This document shows positions 7,982 to 19,536 of a stretch of 64,000 nucleotides of DNA, piece by piece; the first letter of the stretch is position 1, and each line of letters starts with the position of its first letter. The stretch is from NCBI GenBank assembly GCA_025059945.1, contig JANXDC010000004.1, positions 1-64,000 on the forward strand. Reading direction: 5' to 3'. Position numbers and translations under genes: made by a program. The notes under the pieces were generated by a model that did not search any database, was not told the origin of the DNA, and saw only the letters and a list, made by a program, of their open reading frames with translations. The stretch is from Bacteroidota bacterium (GTDB lineage: Bacteria; Bacteroidota; Rhodothermia; JANXDC01).

Positions 7982-8356
7982 TTGCCGACGATTCAGCAAC
8001 TCATCCGCAAAGGCCGGGTGCAGAAGGTGGAAAAGAGCAAGTCCCCGGCCTTGCAGGGCTGCCCGCAGAAGCGGGGCGTATGCGTGCGTGTCTACACCAC
8101 GACGCCCAAGAAGCCCAACTCCGCGCTGCGCAAAGTGGCCAAGGTGCGCCTGACCAATGGGATCGAGGTGATCGCCTACATTCCCGGAGAGGGGCATAAC
8201 CTACAGGAGCACTCGATCGTGCTCGTCCGGGGAGGGCGTGTAAAGGACCTGCCTGGGGTGCGCTATCATATTATTCGGGGCACCTTGGACGCGGCCGGCG
8301 TGGACGGGCGCAGGCAGGGGCGCTCCAAGTACGGAGCCAAGCGTCCGAAGAAATAA
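7982..8356 (+). CDS. rpsL: 30S ribosomal protein S12
   Basis: S12 has 124 residues and sits at the decoding centre, where it helps control accuracy. [11 protein letters not shown] opens the protein; [21 protein letters not shown] and [28 protein letters not shown] are the conserved decoding-site loops. Lys43 and Lys44 are the wild-type residues that change in streptomycin-resistant mutants. The start is TTG 7982 with TAAGGAAG upstream. It is the first gene of the str operon, 18 bases before rpsG, and follows a Bacteroidota-type promoter. Confidence 0.97.
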   Translation: MPTIQQLIRKGRVQKVEKSKSPALQGCPQKRGVCVRVYTTTPKKPNSALRKVAKVRLTNGIEVIAYIPGEGHNLQEHSIVLVRGGRVKDLPGVRYHIIRGTLDAAGVDGRRQGRSKYGAKRPKK

Positions 8357-8374
8357 CAAAGGGCGAAACGGGCC

Positions 8375-8845
8375 ATGCGGAGAAAACGGGCGGAAAGAAG
8401 GCCAATCGCTCCGGATCTGCGGTACAACGACGTGTTGGTGGCCAAGTTCATCAACCACGTCATGCGGAAGGGAAAAAAGAACCTGGCCCGGCGTATCGTT
8501 TACGGGGCCTTTGACATCATCGCCGAGCGCACCGGGGAAAACCCGCTGGACGTCTTCCGGCGGGCGCTCGACAACGTGGCTCCGGTGGTTGAGGTGCGCA
8601 GCCGCCGCGTGGGCGGTGCCACCTATCAGGTGCCCGTCGAGGTGCGTCCGGAGCGTCGGATTTCGCTGGCCATGCGCTGGATCATCGAGTACGCCAAGCA
8701 GCGGCGCGCTCAGAAGACCATGGAGCTGCGCTTGGCCTCGGAGCTTTTGGATGCGGCCAAGGGGCAGGGCAGCGCGGTCAAAAAGCGTGACGACACCCAC
8801 AGGATGGCGGAGGCGAACAAGGCGTTTGCGCATTTCCGGTTCTGA
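8375..8845 (+). CDS. rpsG: 30S ribosomal protein S7
   Basis: S7 has 156 residues, nucleates folding of the 3' major domain of 16S rRNA and contacts the exit-site t[17 protein letters not shown], the [23 protein letters not shown] helix and the [17 protein letters not shown] beta hairpin are diagnostic. It lies between rpsL (18 bases) and fusA (47 bases). In E. coli S7 is the translational repressor of this operon; I saw no clear mimic of its rRNA site. Confidence 0.97.
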   Translation: MRRKRAERRPIAPDLRYNDVLVAKFINHVMRKGKKNLARRIVYGAFDIIAERTGENPLDVFRRALDNVAPVVEVRSRRVGGATYQVPVEVRPERRISLAMRWIIEYAKQRRAQKTMELRLASELLDAAKGQGSAVKKRDDTHRMAEANKAFAHFRF

Positions 8846-8892
8846 GGCGCTGACGTGGATTAGCTAACCGGGCAATCGGATAGGCAAAAGCA

Positions 8893-11022
8893 ATGGGGAT
8901 CCTGAAACCGAGACAGATTCCGCTGGAGCGGGTGCGCAACATCGGCATCATGGCGCACATCGATGCCGGCAAGACCACCACGACCGAGCGCATTCTTTTT
9001 TACACGGGCCTCGTGCACCGCATGGGCGAGGTCCATGAGGGCGCGGCCACGATGGACTTTATGGAGCAGGAGCGGGAGCGGGGCATCACGATCACGGCCG
9101 CGGCCACGACCTGCTTCTGGAGCGGCTCGGCCAAGGATCGGCCGGAGCATCGGATCAATCTTATCGACACGCCCGGACACGTGGATTTCACCGTGGAGGT
9201 CGAGCGCTCCCTGCGCGTGCTCGACGGGGCCGTGGCGCTCTTCTGCGCCGTAGGCGGGGTGGAACCGCAATCGGAGACCGTCTGGCGCCAGGCCGACAAG
9301 TACCGCGTGCCCCGCATCGCCTTCATCAATAAGATGGACCGGGTGGGGGCCAACTTCGCCAACGTCATCCAGATGATGAAGGACCGCCTCAAGGCCACTC
9401 CCGTTCCGGTTCAGATGCCCATCGGTCAGGGCGAGCTCTTCCGCGGGGTCGTAGACCTGATCACGATGAAGGGCATCGTCTGGCACGACGAGACGCTCGG
9501 GGAGACCTGGGATGAGATCGACGTCCCGGCCGATCTCATGCCGGAGGCTCGGCATTGGCGGATCCTCATGCTGGAGGCCCTGGCCGATTTGGACGACACG
9601 CTCTTGCTTAAGTACCTAGAGGGGCAGGAGATCTCCGAGGCCGAACTGAAGGCGATCATCCGCCGGGCCACCATCGAGATGCGCATCACCCCGGTCCTCT
9701 GCGGTTCGGCCTTCAAGAACAAGGGCGTACAGCGGCTGCTGGACGCTGTCATCGACTACTTGCCCAGCCCGCTGGACCTGCCGCCGGTTCGGGGCCGCAA
9801 CCCCGTCACGGGCCAGGAGGAGGAGCGCCCGCCGGACCCCAAGGCTCCCTTTGCGGGTCTGGCCTTCAAGATCATGACCGACCCGTACGTGGGCAAGCTG
9901 ACCTTTATTCGGGTCTATTCGGGCCGGCTTGAGCCGGGCATGAAGGTGCTCAACAGCACAACCGGCAAGGAGGAGCGCATCGGCCGGCTGCTGCTCATGC
10001 ACGCCAACCATCGCGAGGACATCCAGGCCGTGCAGGCCGGGGAGATCTTCGCTGCGGTGGGGCTAAAGGAGGTGCGCACGGGGGATACGATCTGCGATCT
10101 GGCGCACCCGATCCAGCTGGAGGCGATGGACTTTCCGGAGCCGGTCATCCAGATCGCCATCGAGCCCAAGACGAAGGCCGACAGCGACAAGCTGGGCATG
10201 GCCCTTTCCAAGCTGGCCGAAGAAGATCCGACCTTCCGCGTCAAGGTCGATCCCGAAACGGGGCAGACTCTCATCAGCGGCATGGGGGAGCTGCACCTGG
10301 AGATCATCGTCGATCGGCTTCGACGCGAGTTTCGGGTCGAGGCCAACGTGGGCAAGCCCCAGGTGGCCTATCGAGAGGCCATCACGAAGCCCGTGCGGCA
10401 CCGCACGCTCTTCAAGAAGCAGACCGGTGGGCGGGGGAAATACGCCGACGTGGTGATCGAGTTCAGCCCGCTGGAATCGGGTCAGCAGGGGCTCGTGTTC
10501 GAGAACGCCATCGTGGGTGGGGTGGTGCCCAAGGAGTTCGTCCCCGCCGTGGAGAAGGGGCTTCGGGAGGCCATGCTGAATGGGCCCTTGGCCGGCTACC
10601 CCGTAGAAGGGCTCCGGGCGCGGCTTGTGGACGGCTCCTACCATGAGGTGGACTCCGATGCCCTTTCCTTTGAGATCGCCGCGCGCATGTGTTTCCGGGA
10701 GGCCTCGCAGATGGCCGATCCGGTGTTGCTAGAGCCGATTATGCTTGTGGAGGTGATCACTCCGGAAGAATACATGGGGGACATCCTGGGCGATCTCAAC
10801 GCCCGTCGGGGCCGCATCGAGGGCATCCAGGCCCGGCCCGACGCGCAGGTGATCCGGGCCCTGGTTCCGCTGGCTGAGATGTTCGGCTACGCGACCCAGC
10901 TGCGCTCGTTAAGCCAGGGCCGCGCCCTGTACACGATGCAGTTCCATCACTATCAGGAGGTGCCCCGGCACATCGCCGAGGAGATCATCTCGGCATACAA
11001 GGGCAAGGCTGTTCACGCATAG
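8893..11022 (+). CDS. fusA: Elongation factor G
   Basis: This GTPase drives translocation of tRNA and mRNA. The 709 residues match five-domain EF-G: G domain from residue 14 with AHIDAGKT at 21-28, [14 protein letters not shown] and the G-prime insertion; then domain II ([23 protein letters not shown]), III, IV ([23 protein letters not shown]) and V ([29 protein letters not shown]). All GTP-binding motifs are intact. It sits 47 bases after rpsG and 24 before tuf. Confidence 0.98.
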   Translation: MGILKPRQIPLERVRNIGIMAHIDAGKTTTTERILFYTGLVHRMGEVHEGAATMDFMEQERERGITITAAATTCFWSGSAKDRPEHRINLIDTPGHVDFTVEVERSLRVLDGAVALFCAVGGVEPQSETVWRQADKYRVPRIAFINKMDRVGANFANVIQMMKDRLKATPVPVQMPIGQGELFRGVVDLITMKGIVWHDETLGETWDEIDVPADLMPEARHWRILMLEALADLDDTLLLKYLEGQEISEAELKAIIRRATIEMRITPVLCGSAFKNKGVQRLLDAVIDYLPSPLDLPPVRGRNPVTGQEEERPPDPKAPFAGLAFKIMTDPYVGKLTFIRVYSGRLEPGMKVLNSTTGKEERIGRLLLMHANHREDIQAVQAGEIFAAVGLKEVRTGDTICDLAHPIQLEAMDFPEPVIQIAIEPKTKADSDKLGMALSKLAEEDPTFRVKVDPETGQTLISGMGELHLEIIVDRLRREFRVEANVGKPQVAYREAITKPVRHRTLFKKQTGGRGKYADVVIEFSPLESGQQGLVFENAIVGGVVPKEFVPAVEKGLREAMLNGPLAGYPVEGLRARLVDGSYHEVDSDALSFEIAARMCFREASQMADPVLLEPIMLVEVITPEEYMGDILGDLNARRGRIEGIQARPDAQVIRALVPLAEMFGYATQLRSLSQGRALYTMQFHHYQEVPRHIAEEIISAYKGKAVHA

Positions 11023-11046
11023 ACACCCAAGAAGGAGGTTCGGCTT

Positions 11047-12237
<1,191 letters not shown>

Positions 12238-12250
12238 TCCAGGCTACAGG

Positions 12251-12286
12251 GGCCGGGGTCGGGCGCCTGCCGGGCCCCGGCCTTTT
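12251..12286 (+). terminator. Intrinsic terminator or attenuator between tuf and rpsJ
   Basis: GGCCGGGG (12251-12258) pairs with CCCCGGCC (12275-12282), with a further GGC/GCC pairing inside, followed by TTTTAATT. This is a strong Rho-independent terminator by form. The S10 gene starts only 33 bases after the T-run and no separate promoter is evident, so partial read-through into the S10 operon is likely. Confidence 0.7.
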
Positions 12287-12318
12287 AATTGGCAAGGCCA
12301 AGAAGGGATGCAGCGATC

Positions 12319-12627
12319 GTGGCGGGCAACAAGATTCGCATCAAGCTGAAGTCGTACGATCATACGCTGGTGGATAAGGCCACGGATAAAATCATCCGGA
12401 GCGTCAAAGCCACAGGTGCGATCGTGCGGGGTCCGATCCCGCTGCCGACGGAGCGCACGGTGATCACGGTCAACCGCTCCCCGCACATCGACAAGGAGAG
12501 CCGGGAGCAGTTTGAGATCCGCAATCATCGGCGCTTGATCGACATCGTGGGGGCCGGGCAGAAGACGATCGACGCCCTGATGAAGCTTGAGCTTCCCTCC
12601 GGCGTCGACGTGGAGATCAAGACCTGA
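12319..12627 (+). CDS. rpsJ: 30S ribosomal protein S10
   Basis: S10 (102 residues) belongs to the 30S head and is also NusE, the partner of NusB and NusG in antitermination. GTG 12319 gives [21 protein letters not shown], the normal family start; an upstream in-frame ATG at 12289 would add ten atypical residues. AAGGGA lies ten bases before the [43 protein letters not shown] is the long conserved loop. Its stop TGA shares one base with the ATG of the following lipoprotein gene, an unusual neighbour, since rplC normally comes next. Confidence 0.96.
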   Translation: MAGNKIRIKLKSYDHTLVDKATDKIIRSVKATGAIVRGPIPLPTERTVITVNRSPHIDKESREQFEIRNHRRLIDIVGAGQKTIDALMKLELPSGVDVEIKT

Positions 12628-13064
12628 TGGGGATGGGCAGAACCGTATCGGATTGGCTCCCCAAGTGTCTGGGGTCCCTGCTGTGCGGGTGGGGGATGGC
12701 GCTCCTGGCTGGCTGCGACGCGCTCTTGGGCAGCGACGTTCCGTTGGCGCTCGTGGGCACGTGGCGCTATCGGGCCGCTCAGGTCAACGGCGCGCCGGTG
12801 GACCTCTATCGGGGGCAATCGGCCACGTGGACCTTTACGCAGGATAACGATCCCGGCCAAGTCCCCTCGGGTCGGTTCGTGATCCGCGTTGGCGGGGCGG
12901 TCGACAGCCAGGGGGCTTGGCAGCAGGTGGCGCCGAATCAGATCCGGCTTAACGATGGGCGCAACACGCTCACGGTCACCTGGTCCGTGACGGGGGCGCA
13001 GCTGGTGCTCGAATACACGCAGCAGAATAACCGGGTGGCGATTCTGCTGGAGCGGCAGAGCTGA
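12627..13064 (+). CDS. Small lipoprotein inserted in the S10 operon (lipocalin-like)
   Basis: The protein has 145 residues. A hydrophobic signal segment ends in MALLAGC, with lipidated Cys near residue 30, followed by a 110-residue beta-rich domain. [12 protein letters not shown], a central ATWTFTQD strand, [16 protein letters not shown] and a C-terminal VAILLERQ resemble the small lipocalin-like lipoproteins common in Bacteroidota. That assignment rests on pattern only; no binding residues can be named. The ATG overlaps the rpsJ stop by one base (TGATG) and rplC starts 14 bases after its stop, so it must be co-transcribed and probably translationally coupled with ribosomal genes. An exported lipoprotein between rpsJ and rplC is not part of the standard order. 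Confidence 0.75.
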   Translation: MGMGRTVSDWLPKCLGSLLCGWGMALLAGCDALLGSDVPLALVGTWRYRAAQVNGAPVDLYRGQSATWTFTQDNDPGQVPSGRFVIRVGGAVDSQGAWQQVAPNQIRLNDGRNTLTVTWSVTGAQLVLEYTQQNNRVAILLERQS

Positions 13065-13078
13065 ATCGGAGAAAGATC

Positions 13079-13702
13079 ATGAGCGGGTTGATCGGCCGTA
13101 AGGTGGGCATGACCACCGTTTTCGATCCCCAGGGCAATCAGATAGTCTGCACGGTGATCGAAGCGGGGCCTTGCGTGGTCACGCAGATCCGCACGCGCGA
13201 ACGCGACGGCTACGAGGCCGTGCAGCTGGGTTTTGGAGAGCGTCGGCCCCGTCGGACCCCTAAGCCCCTGCTGGGGCATTTCCAGAAGGTCGGCACGACG
13301 CCCAAGCGCAAGCTGGCCGAGTTCGCGGGGTTCCGGATCGAGGAGCTCCAGCCGGGCCAGGAGATCCGCGTAGAGCAGGTGTTCCGAGAAGGAGACCGGG
13401 TGCGCGTAACGGGGATCTCCAAGGGCAAGGGTTTTCAGGGTGTGGTCAAGCGGCATGGCTTTGCGGGCGTGGGCACGCGCACGCACGGTCAGCACAACCG
13501 GGAGCGCGCCCCGGGCTCGCTGTCCGGCTCGACCTTCCCGGCCAAGGTGCCCAAGGGGCGCCGCATGGCCGGTCGCACGGGCGGGGATCGCGTCACGATC
13601 CGCAACCTAGAGGTCGTGCGCGTGCTGCCGGAGCACAACCTTTTGCTGCTCAAAGGCGCTGTGCCGGGGCCCAAGAACGGTTTGGTGGAAATCCGCAAGT
13701 AA
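13079..13702 (+). CDS. rplC: 50S ribosomal protein L3
   Basis: L3 (207 residues) starts 50S assembly and reaches toward the peptidyl-transferase centre. [13 protein letters not shown] opens the fold; [33 protein letters not shown] is the long extension that threads into 23S rRNA. Length and motifs are typical. It follows the inserted lipoprotein gene by 14 bases and rplD follows by 12. Confidence 0.97.
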   Translation: MSGLIGRKVGMTTVFDPQGNQIVCTVIEAGPCVVTQIRTRERDGYEAVQLGFGERRPRRTPKPLLGHFQKVGTTPKRKLAEFAGFRIEELQPGQEIRVEQVFREGDRVRVTGISKGKGFQGVVKRHGFAGVGTRTHGQHNRERAPGSLSGSTFPAKVPKGRRMAGRTGGDRVTIRNLEVVRVLPEHNLLLLKGAVPGPKNGLVEIRK

Positions 13703-13714
13703 GGATGCAGGGCG

Positions 13715-14374
13715 ATGCGCGTGCCTGTATACCGCATAGACGGCACCGAGACGGGCCGAAGCGTGGAGCTGCCGGAGTCGATCTTCGGGGTTCCCGTTCA
13801 CGAGCATGCCATCTATTTGGACGTCAAGGCTTACCTGGCCAATCAGCGTCAGGGCACGCATAAGACCAAAAAGCGCGGCGAGGTGCGCGGAGGCGGCCGC
13901 AAGCCTTGGCGGCAGAAGGGCACAGGTCGCGCCCGGCAGGGCTCGATCCGGGCCCCGCACTGGGTGGGTGGAGGCCGGGTCTTTGGGCCGGTTCCGCGCG
14001 ATTACCGCCAGGAGCTCAACCGCAAAGTCAAACGCCTGGCCCGGCTTTCGGCCCTGAGCCAAAAGGCCCAAGCTGGGGCGATTCGGGTCGTGGAGGACTT
14101 CGACTTTGAGGCGCCCAAGACGAAGCGCCTGCTTGAGGTGCTGCGCAATCTGGGTCTGGCGGAGCAGCGGGTGCTTCTGCTCACCCCTGGCGTGCAGCCC
14201 AATGTCTACAAGTCGGGCCGCAACCTGGAGCGGGTGCAGGTGCTGGAGGCGCAGAAGGTGACCACCTACGAGGTGCTGCGCGCCCAGGTCCTGCTTTTCG
14301 AGGAAAGCGCCGTGCGGCGCCTCTCGGAGAGCTTGACCCGCGCGCAGGCCCGTCTTGCCGAAGAAAGCGCCTAA
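13715..14374 (+). CDS. rplD: 50S ribosomal protein L4
   Basis: L4 (219 residues) lines the nascent-peptide exit tunnel and in E. coli also represses the S10 operon. The tunnel loop reads [35 protein letters not shown], which matches the macrolide-contact loop of other bacteria. The C-terminus is slightly long and Arg/Glu-rich ([19 protein letters not shown]). It lies 12 bases after rplC and 11 before rplW. Confidence 0.97.
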   Translation: MRVPVYRIDGTETGRSVELPESIFGVPVHEHAIYLDVKAYLANQRQGTHKTKKRGEVRGGGRKPWRQKGTGRARQGSIRAPHWVGGGRVFGPVPRDYRQELNRKVKRLARLSALSQKAQAGAIRVVEDFDFEAPKTKRLLEVLRNLGLAEQRVLLLTPGVQPNVYKSGRNLERVQVLEAQKVTTYEVLRAQVLLFEESAVRRLSESLTRAQARLAEESA

Positions 14375-14385
14375 ACGGAGGGGCC

Positions 14386-14691
14386 ATGGAGGAGCTCAAA
14401 AAGATCATTAAGCGGCCGGTGATCACGGAGAAGTATACCGAACTGCGGGAGCGTTACAATCAGTACGCCTTCGAAGTCGACCGCCGGGCCAATAAGATCC
14501 AGATCCGTCAGGCCATCGAGGCCCTCTATCCCGGTGTGCGGGTGCTGGAGGTGCGCACGATCGTCGTGCGCGGCAAGCGCAAGCGGCAGTTCACCCGTCG
14601 AGGGCTGCTTGAGGGTCGGCGCCCCTCCTGGAAGAAAGCCATCGTGACGCTTCGGCCAGGCGATAAGATTGAGCTTTTTGAGGCGATCTAA
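14386..14691 (+). CDS. rplW: 50S ribosomal protein L23
   Basis: L23 (101 residues) sits at the tunnel exit and is the docking site for trigger factor and [54 protein letters not shown] is the conserved core, and the [27 protein letters not shown] arm is present. The VDRRANK segment sits where trigger factor docks. Confidence 0.96.
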   Translation: MEELKKIIKRPVITEKYTELRERYNQYAFEVDRRANKIQIRQAIEALYPGVRVLEVRTIVVRGKRKRQFTRRGLLEGRRPSWKKAIVTLRPGDKIELFEAI

Positions 14692-14703
14692 GAGGGGACG
14701 ACG

Positions 14704-15543
14704 ATGCCGATACGCAAGCTCAAGCCCGTAACGCCCTCGACGCGCTTTATGACCTTCGACGCGTTTGAGGACATTACGACCGATAAGCCGGAGAAGGCCC
14801 TGCTGGAACCCCTGAAGAGGACCGGGGGGCGCAACAACCTGGGGCGCGTGACGATGCGGCATCGCGGGGGCGGGCACAAGCGCCTGTATCGCCGCATCGA
14901 TTTCAAGCGCGACAAAATCGGCATACCCGGGGTGGTCAAGACCATAGAGTACGATCCCAACCGTTCGGCTCGGATTGCGCTTATAGCGTATGCGGACGGC
15001 GAAAAGCGCTACATCCTAGCTCCGGACGCGCTGCGGGTAGGCCAGAAGGTGCTCTCCGGTCCCGATGCGCCCCCGGAGGTAGGCAACGCGCTGCCGCTGC
15101 GGAACATCCCATTGGGCAGCTTTGTGCACAATGTCGAGCTCAAGCCCGGAAAGGGCGGGCAGCTGGCCCGCAGCGCCGGCACCTACGCGCAGCTTCTGGC
15201 CAAGGAGGGGCGCTACGCCACGCTCAAGCTGCCCTCTGGGGAGATGCGCCTGGTTCCGCTGGACTGCATGGCCACGATCGGCGCGGTCTCCAATCCGGAT
15301 CACATGAACGTGACCTTGGGCAAGGCGGGTCGGAGTCGGTGGCTGGGTCGCAGGCCGCATGTGCGCGGTGTGGCCATGAACGCCGTCGATCACCCCCAGG
15401 GGGGCGGCAAGGGCAAATCCAAAAGCGGCGGCGGCTGGCATCATCCGCGCTCTCCATGGGGGCAGTTGGCCAAAGGTTTTAAGACGCGCAAGAAGCGCAA
15501 TCCGTCGGATAAATACATCCTTCGTCGGCGCAACCAAAAGTGA
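14704..15543 (+). CDS. rplB: 50S ribosomal protein L2
   Basis: L2 (279 residues) bridges the subunits and is needed for peptidyl-transferase assembly. [29 protein letters not shown], the [35 protein letters not shown] core and the C-terminal [27 protein letters not shown] loop identify it. In that loop many bacteria have DHPHGGG; here the second His is Gln, a variation seen at this position in some lineages. The loop also carries extra Lys, Ser and Gly. It lies 12 bases from each neighbour. Confidence 0.97.
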   Translation: MPIRKLKPVTPSTRFMTFDAFEDITTDKPEKALLEPLKRTGGRNNLGRVTMRHRGGGHKRLYRRIDFKRDKIGIPGVVKTIEYDPNRSARIALIAYADGEKRYILAPDALRVGQKVLSGPDAPPEVGNALPLRNIPLGSFVHNVELKPGKGGQLARSAGTYAQLLAKEGRYATLKLPSGEMRLVPLDCMATIGAVSNPDHMNVTLGKAGRSRWLGRRPHVRGVAMNAVDHPQGGGKGKSKSGGGWHHPRSPWGQLAKGFKTRKKRNPSDKYILRRRNQK

Positions 15544-15555
15544 GGCGCACCCGCT

Positions 15556-15843
15556 ATGGCGCGATCGCTCAAGAAAGGGCCCTTTGTTGACGAGCATCTG
15601 CTCAAGAAGATCCGCGAGATGAACCAGACGGGCAAAAAGCGCGTCCTCAAGACCTGGTCCCGCCGCTCCACGATCACCCCGGAGTTCGTGGGGCACACCA
15701 TTGCGGTGCACAACGGCAAGCAGTTCATCCCGGTTTACATTACGGAAAACATGGTGGGGCACAAGCTTGGGGAGTTTGCCCCGACCCGGACCTTCCGGGG
15801 GCATCCGGGCACGAAGGCGGAAAAGGCGGCCCGTAAGAAGTGA
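15556..15843 (+). CDS. rpsS: 30S ribosomal protein S19
   Basis: S19 (95 residues) contacts the A-site tRNA region from the 30S head. [67 protein letters not shown] are all canonical. It lies 12 bases after rplB and 9 before rplV. Confidence 0.97.
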   Translation: MARSLKKGPFVDEHLLKKIREMNQTGKKRVLKTWSRRSTITPEFVGHTIAVHNGKQFIPVYITENMVGHKLGEFAPTRTFRGHPGTKAEKAARKK

Positions 15844-15852
15844 GGGGGTGCG

Positions 15853-16212
15853 ATGGAAGCACGCGCGATTCGTCGGTATATTCGCCGTTCTCCGCGTAAG
15901 ATGCGCCTGGTGGCGGATCTGGTTCGGGGGCTGGACGTGGACCAGGCCTTGCGACTACTCCGCCTTAGCCCGCAGGCGGCCGCGCGGGACATCGAGCGCA
16001 CCGTGCACGATGCGGTGAATAACCTTATGCAGCGACATCCGGACGTCCGCTTCGATGAGGGCCAGTTGTATATCAAGGCCATCATGGTCGACGGGGGGCC
16101 TATGCTCAAGCGCATTCGTCCGGCCCCTATGGGGCGGGCTTTCCGGATACGGAAACGCAACAGCCACCTGACCGTTGTGGTGGCGCGTAAGCCGAAACAC
16201 CAAGCCCAGTGA
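15853..16212 (+). CDS. rplV: 50S ribosomal protein L22
   Basis: L22 (119 residues) lines the exit tunnel opposite L4. [25 protein letters not shown], the [31 protein letters not shown] beta hairpin and the total length are typical. The hairpin tip reads APMGRA. rpsC starts 13 bases after its stop; a longer open frame for rpsC that overlaps rplV is not the real start. Confidence 0.97.
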   Translation: MEARAIRRYIRRSPRKMRLVADLVRGLDVDQALRLLRLSPQAAARDIERTVHDAVNNLMQRHPDVRFDEGQLYIKAIMVDGGPMLKRIRPAPMGRAFRIRKRNSHLTVVVARKPKHQAQ

Positions 16213-16225
16213 GCCGAGGCGAGCT

Positions 16226-17020
16226 ATGGGGCAGAAAACGCATCCGATTGGGCTCCGGTTGGGCATCATCCGGGCCTGGGACGCCAGCTGGTATCCGGAG
16301 AAGCATCGTTTCGCCGAAGCCCTCATCGAAGATGAGGCGCTGCGCAAGTACCTGCGCACGCGCCTAAAAAACGCCGGCCTGTCGCGCGTGACCATAGAGC
16401 GCACGCCGAAACGGATCATCCTGACGATCCACACCTCGCGGCCTGGTGTGGTCATCGGCCGGGGGGGCCAGGAGGTGGAAAAGCTTCGGGAAGAGCTGCG
16501 CAAGCTGACCAACAAGGAGATCCAGCTCAACATCAACGAGATCAAGCGACCGGAGCTGGATGCGAGCCTGGTGGCCCAGAACATCGCCCGGCAGATCGAG
16601 GGGCGTATCTCCTACCGGCGTGCCATGAAGGCGGCCGTCGCCTCGGCTATGCGCATGGGCGCCGAGGGGGTTCGTATCAAGGTGTCCGGCCGCCTGGGCG
16701 GGGCCGAGATCGCGCGCTCCGAGCAGTACTTGGAGGGGCGCGTGCCCTTGCACACGCTGCGGGCCGATATCGACTACGCTCAGGAGACGGCCAGAACCGT
16801 GTACGGTACGATTGGGGTTAAGGTCTGGATCTGCCGGGGCGAGATCATCGGAAAAGTCGACCTGACGCCCCAGGGCATGAGCGCCCGCCTGGCGGGGCCG
16901 GTTGCCGGCGCCCCGGTGGTATCCTCGGTTGGTGAACGGCGCACCCGGCGCGCGGCGGCAGGCGCGGGCAGGGCCCGTAGGCGAGGCGGACGGGCTGCGG
17001 ATGCGGAAACGGAAGCGTAA
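16226..17020 (+). CDS. rpsC: 30S ribosomal protein S3
   Basis: S3 (264 residues) forms part of the mRNA entry channel and its helicase activity. The start is ATG 16226 ([16 protein letters not shown]), the standard N-terminus; the upstream extension of the frame is shadow of rplV. The KH domain carries [19 protein letters not shown]. The C-terminal domain has [37 protein letters not shown] basic Ala/Arg/Gly tail of about 35 residues (from [10 protein letters not shown]) extends beyond the common core. Confidence 0.97.
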   Translation: MGQKTHPIGLRLGIIRAWDASWYPEKHRFAEALIEDEALRKYLRTRLKNAGLSRVTIERTPKRIILTIHTSRPGVVIGRGGQEVEKLREELRKLTNKEIQLNINEIKRPELDASLVAQNIARQIEGRISYRRAMKAAVASAMRMGAEGVRIKVSGRLGGAEIARSEQYLEGRVPLHTLRADIDYAQETARTVYGTIGVKVWICRGEIIGKVDLTPQGMSARLAGPVAGAPVVSSVGERRTRRAAAGAGRARRRGGRAADAETEA

Positions 17021-17033
17021 GGAGTAGTCGGCC

Positions 17034-17456
17034 ATGTTGATGCCGAAGCGCACCAAATTCCGGCGCATGCACCGACCCAAAGTGCGCCGGGTGGCCAAGC
17101 GGGGTACGGAGTTCGCTTTCGGGGACTTCGCCCTCAAGGCCCTCGAGGGGGGGTGGATCACCAGCCGGCAGATCGAGGCGGCCCGTGTGGCCATGACGCG
17201 CAAGATGCGTCGCGATGCCAAGATCTGGATTCGTATTTTTCCGGATCGGTCCATTACGCGCAAGCCGCAAGAGGTCCGCATGGGTAAGGGTAAGGGGTTG
17301 CCCGAGTATTGGGTGGCTCCGGTTGAGCCGGGGCGGATCCTGTTCGAGGCTTCGGGGGTGGCCCGGGAGCTGGCTGAGGAGGCCATGCGTTTGGCCCAAG
17401 CCAAGCTTCCGATCAAGACCAAGTTCGTCATCCGACGCGATTACGAGGGGGCTTAA
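17034..17456 (+). CDS. rplP: 50S ribosomal protein L16
   Basis: L16 (140 residues) helps position A-site tRNA near the peptidyl-transferase centre. [71 protein letters not shown] and the [23 protein letters not shown] loop are diagnostic. Only 3 bases separate its stop from rpmC. Confidence 0.97.
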   Translation: MLMPKRTKFRRMHRPKVRRVAKRGTEFAFGDFALKALEGGWITSRQIEAARVAMTRKMRRDAKIWIRIFPDRSITRKPQEVRMGKGKGLPEYWVAPVEPGRILFEASGVARELAEEAMRLAQAKLPIKTKFVIRRDYEGA

Positions 17457-17459
17457 GGG

Positions 17460-17678
17460 ATGAAGGCCCGAGAGATTCGGGAGCTCTCTACAGAAGAGAT
17501 CCGTCAGCGCATTCGGGAAGAGGAAACGGAGCTACAGCAGCTTCGTTTTCGGCACGCCGTGGCGCAGTTGGAAAACCCCGCGATTCTGCGCACCAAGCGG
17601 CGCCTGATCGCCCGCCTGCGCACGATTCTGCGAGAGCGGCAGTTGAACCTCAGCCCAGGCAAGAGCGCGAAGGGATAA
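17460..17678 (+). CDS. rpmC: 50S ribosomal protein L29
   Basis: L29 (72 residues) is a two-helix protein at the tunnel exit. MKAREIRELSTEEIRQRIREEETELQQLRFRHAVAQLENPAILRTKRRLIARLRTILRER shows the family pattern, including ENPAILRTKRRLIARLRT. It is packed 3 bases from both rplP and rpsQ. Confidence 0.95.
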   Translation: MKAREIRELSTEEIRQRIREEETELQQLRFRHAVAQLENPAILRTKRRLIARLRTILRERQLNLSPGKSAKG

Positions 17679-17681
17679 GGT

Positions 17682-17942
17682 ATGCACGCAGCACGGGGAC
17701 GCCGTAAAGAGCGCATAGGTCGGGTCGTATCCGATCGGATGCAGAAGTCCATCGTCGTGGCCGTGGAGCGGCAGGTGCCCCATCCGCTTTACGGTAAGAC
17801 CGTCAAGCGCACCACCAAGCTTATGGCGCACGACGAGCGCAACGAGGCTCGGGTGGGGGACCTGGTCCGCATCATGGAGACCCGCCCCTTAAGCAAACGG
17901 AAGCGCTGGCGTCTGGTGGAGATCATCGAGCGCGCCCAATAA
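17682..17942 (+). CDS. rpsQ: 30S ribosomal protein S17
   Basis: S17 (86 residues) is an OB-fold protein that organises the 5' domain of 16S r[75 protein letters not shown] matches the family throughout. A strong start follows rpmC by 3 bases; rplN comes 27 bases later. Confidence 0.96.
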   Translation: MHAARGRRKERIGRVVSDRMQKSIVVAVERQVPHPLYGKTVKRTTKLMAHDERNEARVGDLVRIMETRPLSKRKRWRLVEIIERAQ

Positions 17943-17969
17943 CGGGGCTTCGCAGCAGGAGAACGTGCC

Positions 17970-18338
17970 ATGATTCAGCAGGAGAGCCGACTCAAGGTGG
18001 CCGATAACTCCGGGGCCCGGGAGGTGCTCTGCATACGCGTCCTGGGAGGATCCAAACGTCGCTACGCCCGAGTCGGGGACATCATCGTGGTCTCCGTTAA
18101 AAGCGCCATTCCCGGAGGGGCTGTCAAGAAAGGCGACGTTTCCAAAGCCGTTGTGGTGCGAACCAAGAAAGAATACCGCCGCAAGGACGGCTCCTATATC
18201 CGCTTTGACGACAACGCGGCCGTGCTTTTGAACAACCAGCTAGAGCCGCGCGGCACGCGCATTTTCGGCCCTGTGGCCCGCGAGCTGCGCGAGAAGCAGT
18301 TTATGAAGATCGTCTCGCTGGCTCCCGAGGTGCTCTGA
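17970..18338 (+). CDS. rplN: 50S ribosomal protein L14
   Basis: L14 (122 residues) forms intersubunit bridge B8 and is where RsfS silences ribosomes. [88 protein letters not shown] is textbook. Length is exactly the family norm. It opens what in E. coli is the spc operon, though no promoter is visible in the 27-base gap before it. Confidence 0.98.
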   Translation: MIQQESRLKVADNSGAREVLCIRVLGGSKRRYARVGDIIVVSVKSAIPGGAVKKGDVSKAVVVRTKKEYRRKDGSYIRFDDNAAVLLNNQLEPRGTRIFGPVARELREKQFMKIVSLAPEVL

Positions 18339-18354
18339 GGCAAGGATCGAACGT

Positions 18355-18708
18355 ATGCGCAAGTTCAACAAGCAGAAGAAGCTCCCGATCAAGAAAGGCG
18401 ATCTGGTGCGCGTTATCGCCGGCAACGACAAGGGCAAGCAGGGCAAGGTCCTGCGCGTTTTCCCAGAAAAGGAGCGGGTGCTTGTGGAAGGCGTCAACAT
18501 GCGCATCCGGCATGTGCGCCCTAGCCCCAAGTATCCCCAAGGCGGGCGTTTGCTTCGGGAGATGCCCATCCACGTTTCGAACGTGATGGTCATCGACCCC
18601 CAGACAGGCCGGCCCACCCGCATCGGGCGTAAGTGGGTCGTGGACCCGAACACGGGTCGGGGTCGATGGGTGCGGTATGCCAAGAAAAGCGGTGTAGAAC
18701 TGGACTAA
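18355..18708 (+). CDS. rplX: 50S ribosomal protein L24
   Basis: L24 (117 residues) is one of the two proteins that start 50S assembly. The KOW motif reads [45 protein letters not shown]. The C-terminal part ([19 protein letters not shown]) is of normal form. rplE begins 6 bases after its stop. Confidence 0.96.
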   Translation: MRKFNKQKKLPIKKGDLVRVIAGNDKGKQGKVLRVFPEKERVLVEGVNMRIRHVRPSPKYPQGGRLLREMPIHVSNVMVIDPQTGRPTRIGRKWVVDPNTGRGRWVRYAKKSGVELD

Positions 18709-18714
18709 ACGGCC

Positions 18715-19287
18715 ATGGAAAAACCGCGTTTGCAACAACGCTATGAGGAGCTTGTGCGTCCTGCCCTGATGCAGCGCTTTGGGTACAAGTCCATCATGCA
18801 GGTGCCTCGGCTGGAGAAGATCGTCGTCAACATGGGTGTGGGCGAGGCCGTGGCCGACCGCAAGGTGCTCGATGAGGCCGTCGAGCAACTGGCGCTCATC
18901 ACGGGGCAACGGCCCGTGATCACGCGCGCCAAGCGTTCGATTTCGAACTTCAAGTTGCGCGAGGGCATGCCTATCGGCTGCAAGGTGACGCTGCGCGGGG
19001 CCCGGATGTACGAGTTCTTCGATCGCCTCGTGACGCTGGCCCTGCCGCGGGTGCGCGATTTTCGCGGCGTCTCCGACCGCAGCTTCGATGGCCGGGGCAA
19101 CTACTCCCTGGGGATCCGGGAGCAGATAGTCTTCCCCGAGGTCGACATCGACAAGGTAAGCCGCATCCTGGGCATGGACATCACGTTCGTGACCACGGCC
19201 CGAACCGATGAAGAGGCCTATGAGTTGCTAAAGGAACTCGGGATGCCGTTCCGGCGCCGCGAAGGGCAAGCGGCGGCCGCGGCCTAA
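18715..19287 (+). CDS. rplE: 50S ribosomal protein L5
   Basis: L5 (190 residues) binds 5S rRNA and contacts P-site t[73 protein letters not shown] is the conserved core; [33 protein letters not shown] follows. A short Ala-rich tail ends it. It lies 28 bases before rpsN. Confidence 0.97.
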   Translation: MEKPRLQQRYEELVRPALMQRFGYKSIMQVPRLEKIVVNMGVGEAVADRKVLDEAVEQLALITGQRPVITRAKRSISNFKLREGMPIGCKVTLRGARMYEFFDRLVTLALPRVRDFRGVSDRSFDGRGNYSLGIREQIVFPEVDIDKVSRILGMDITFVTTARTDEEAYELLKELGMPFRRREGQAAAAA

Positions 19288-19315
19288 ACACACAAAAGGG
19301 TAAGGAGGAAAGGCC

Positions 19316-19501
19316 TTGGCGCGACTGGCGCTTATCGTCAAAGCTAAAAGGAAGCCCAAGTTCAAGGTGCGCCAACGCAACCGCTGTCAGCGATGTGGGC
19401 GCCCGCGTGCATACCTGCGCAAGTTCGGCTTGTGCCGGATCTGCTTCCGCGAAATGGCCCTGCAGGGGCTCATTCCGGGCGTGCGCAAGGCCAGCTGGTA
19501 A
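19316..19501 (+). CDS. rpsN: 30S ribosomal protein S14, zinc-binding type
   Basis: This is the short, 61-residue S14 form (type Z). Zinc ligands are Cys24, Cys27, Cys40 and Cys43 ([23 protein letters not shown]). The start is TTG 19316, giving [29 protein letters not shown] precedes it. Here S14 keeps its zinc site while L36 in the same cluster has lost it. Confidence 0.95.
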   Translation: MARLALIVKAKRKPKFKVRQRNRCQRCGRPRAYLRKFGLCRICFREMALQGLIPGVRKASW

Positions 19502-19536
19502 CGGGACGTGGCGCAAACGACGGGGATGGAAACGCT

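Noticed and set aside
15016-15804. A 262-codon minus-strand frame opposite rplB and rpsS
   Set aside because: It is a shadow of biased codon use in ribosomal genes; it is rich in His, Arg and Gln and matches nothing.
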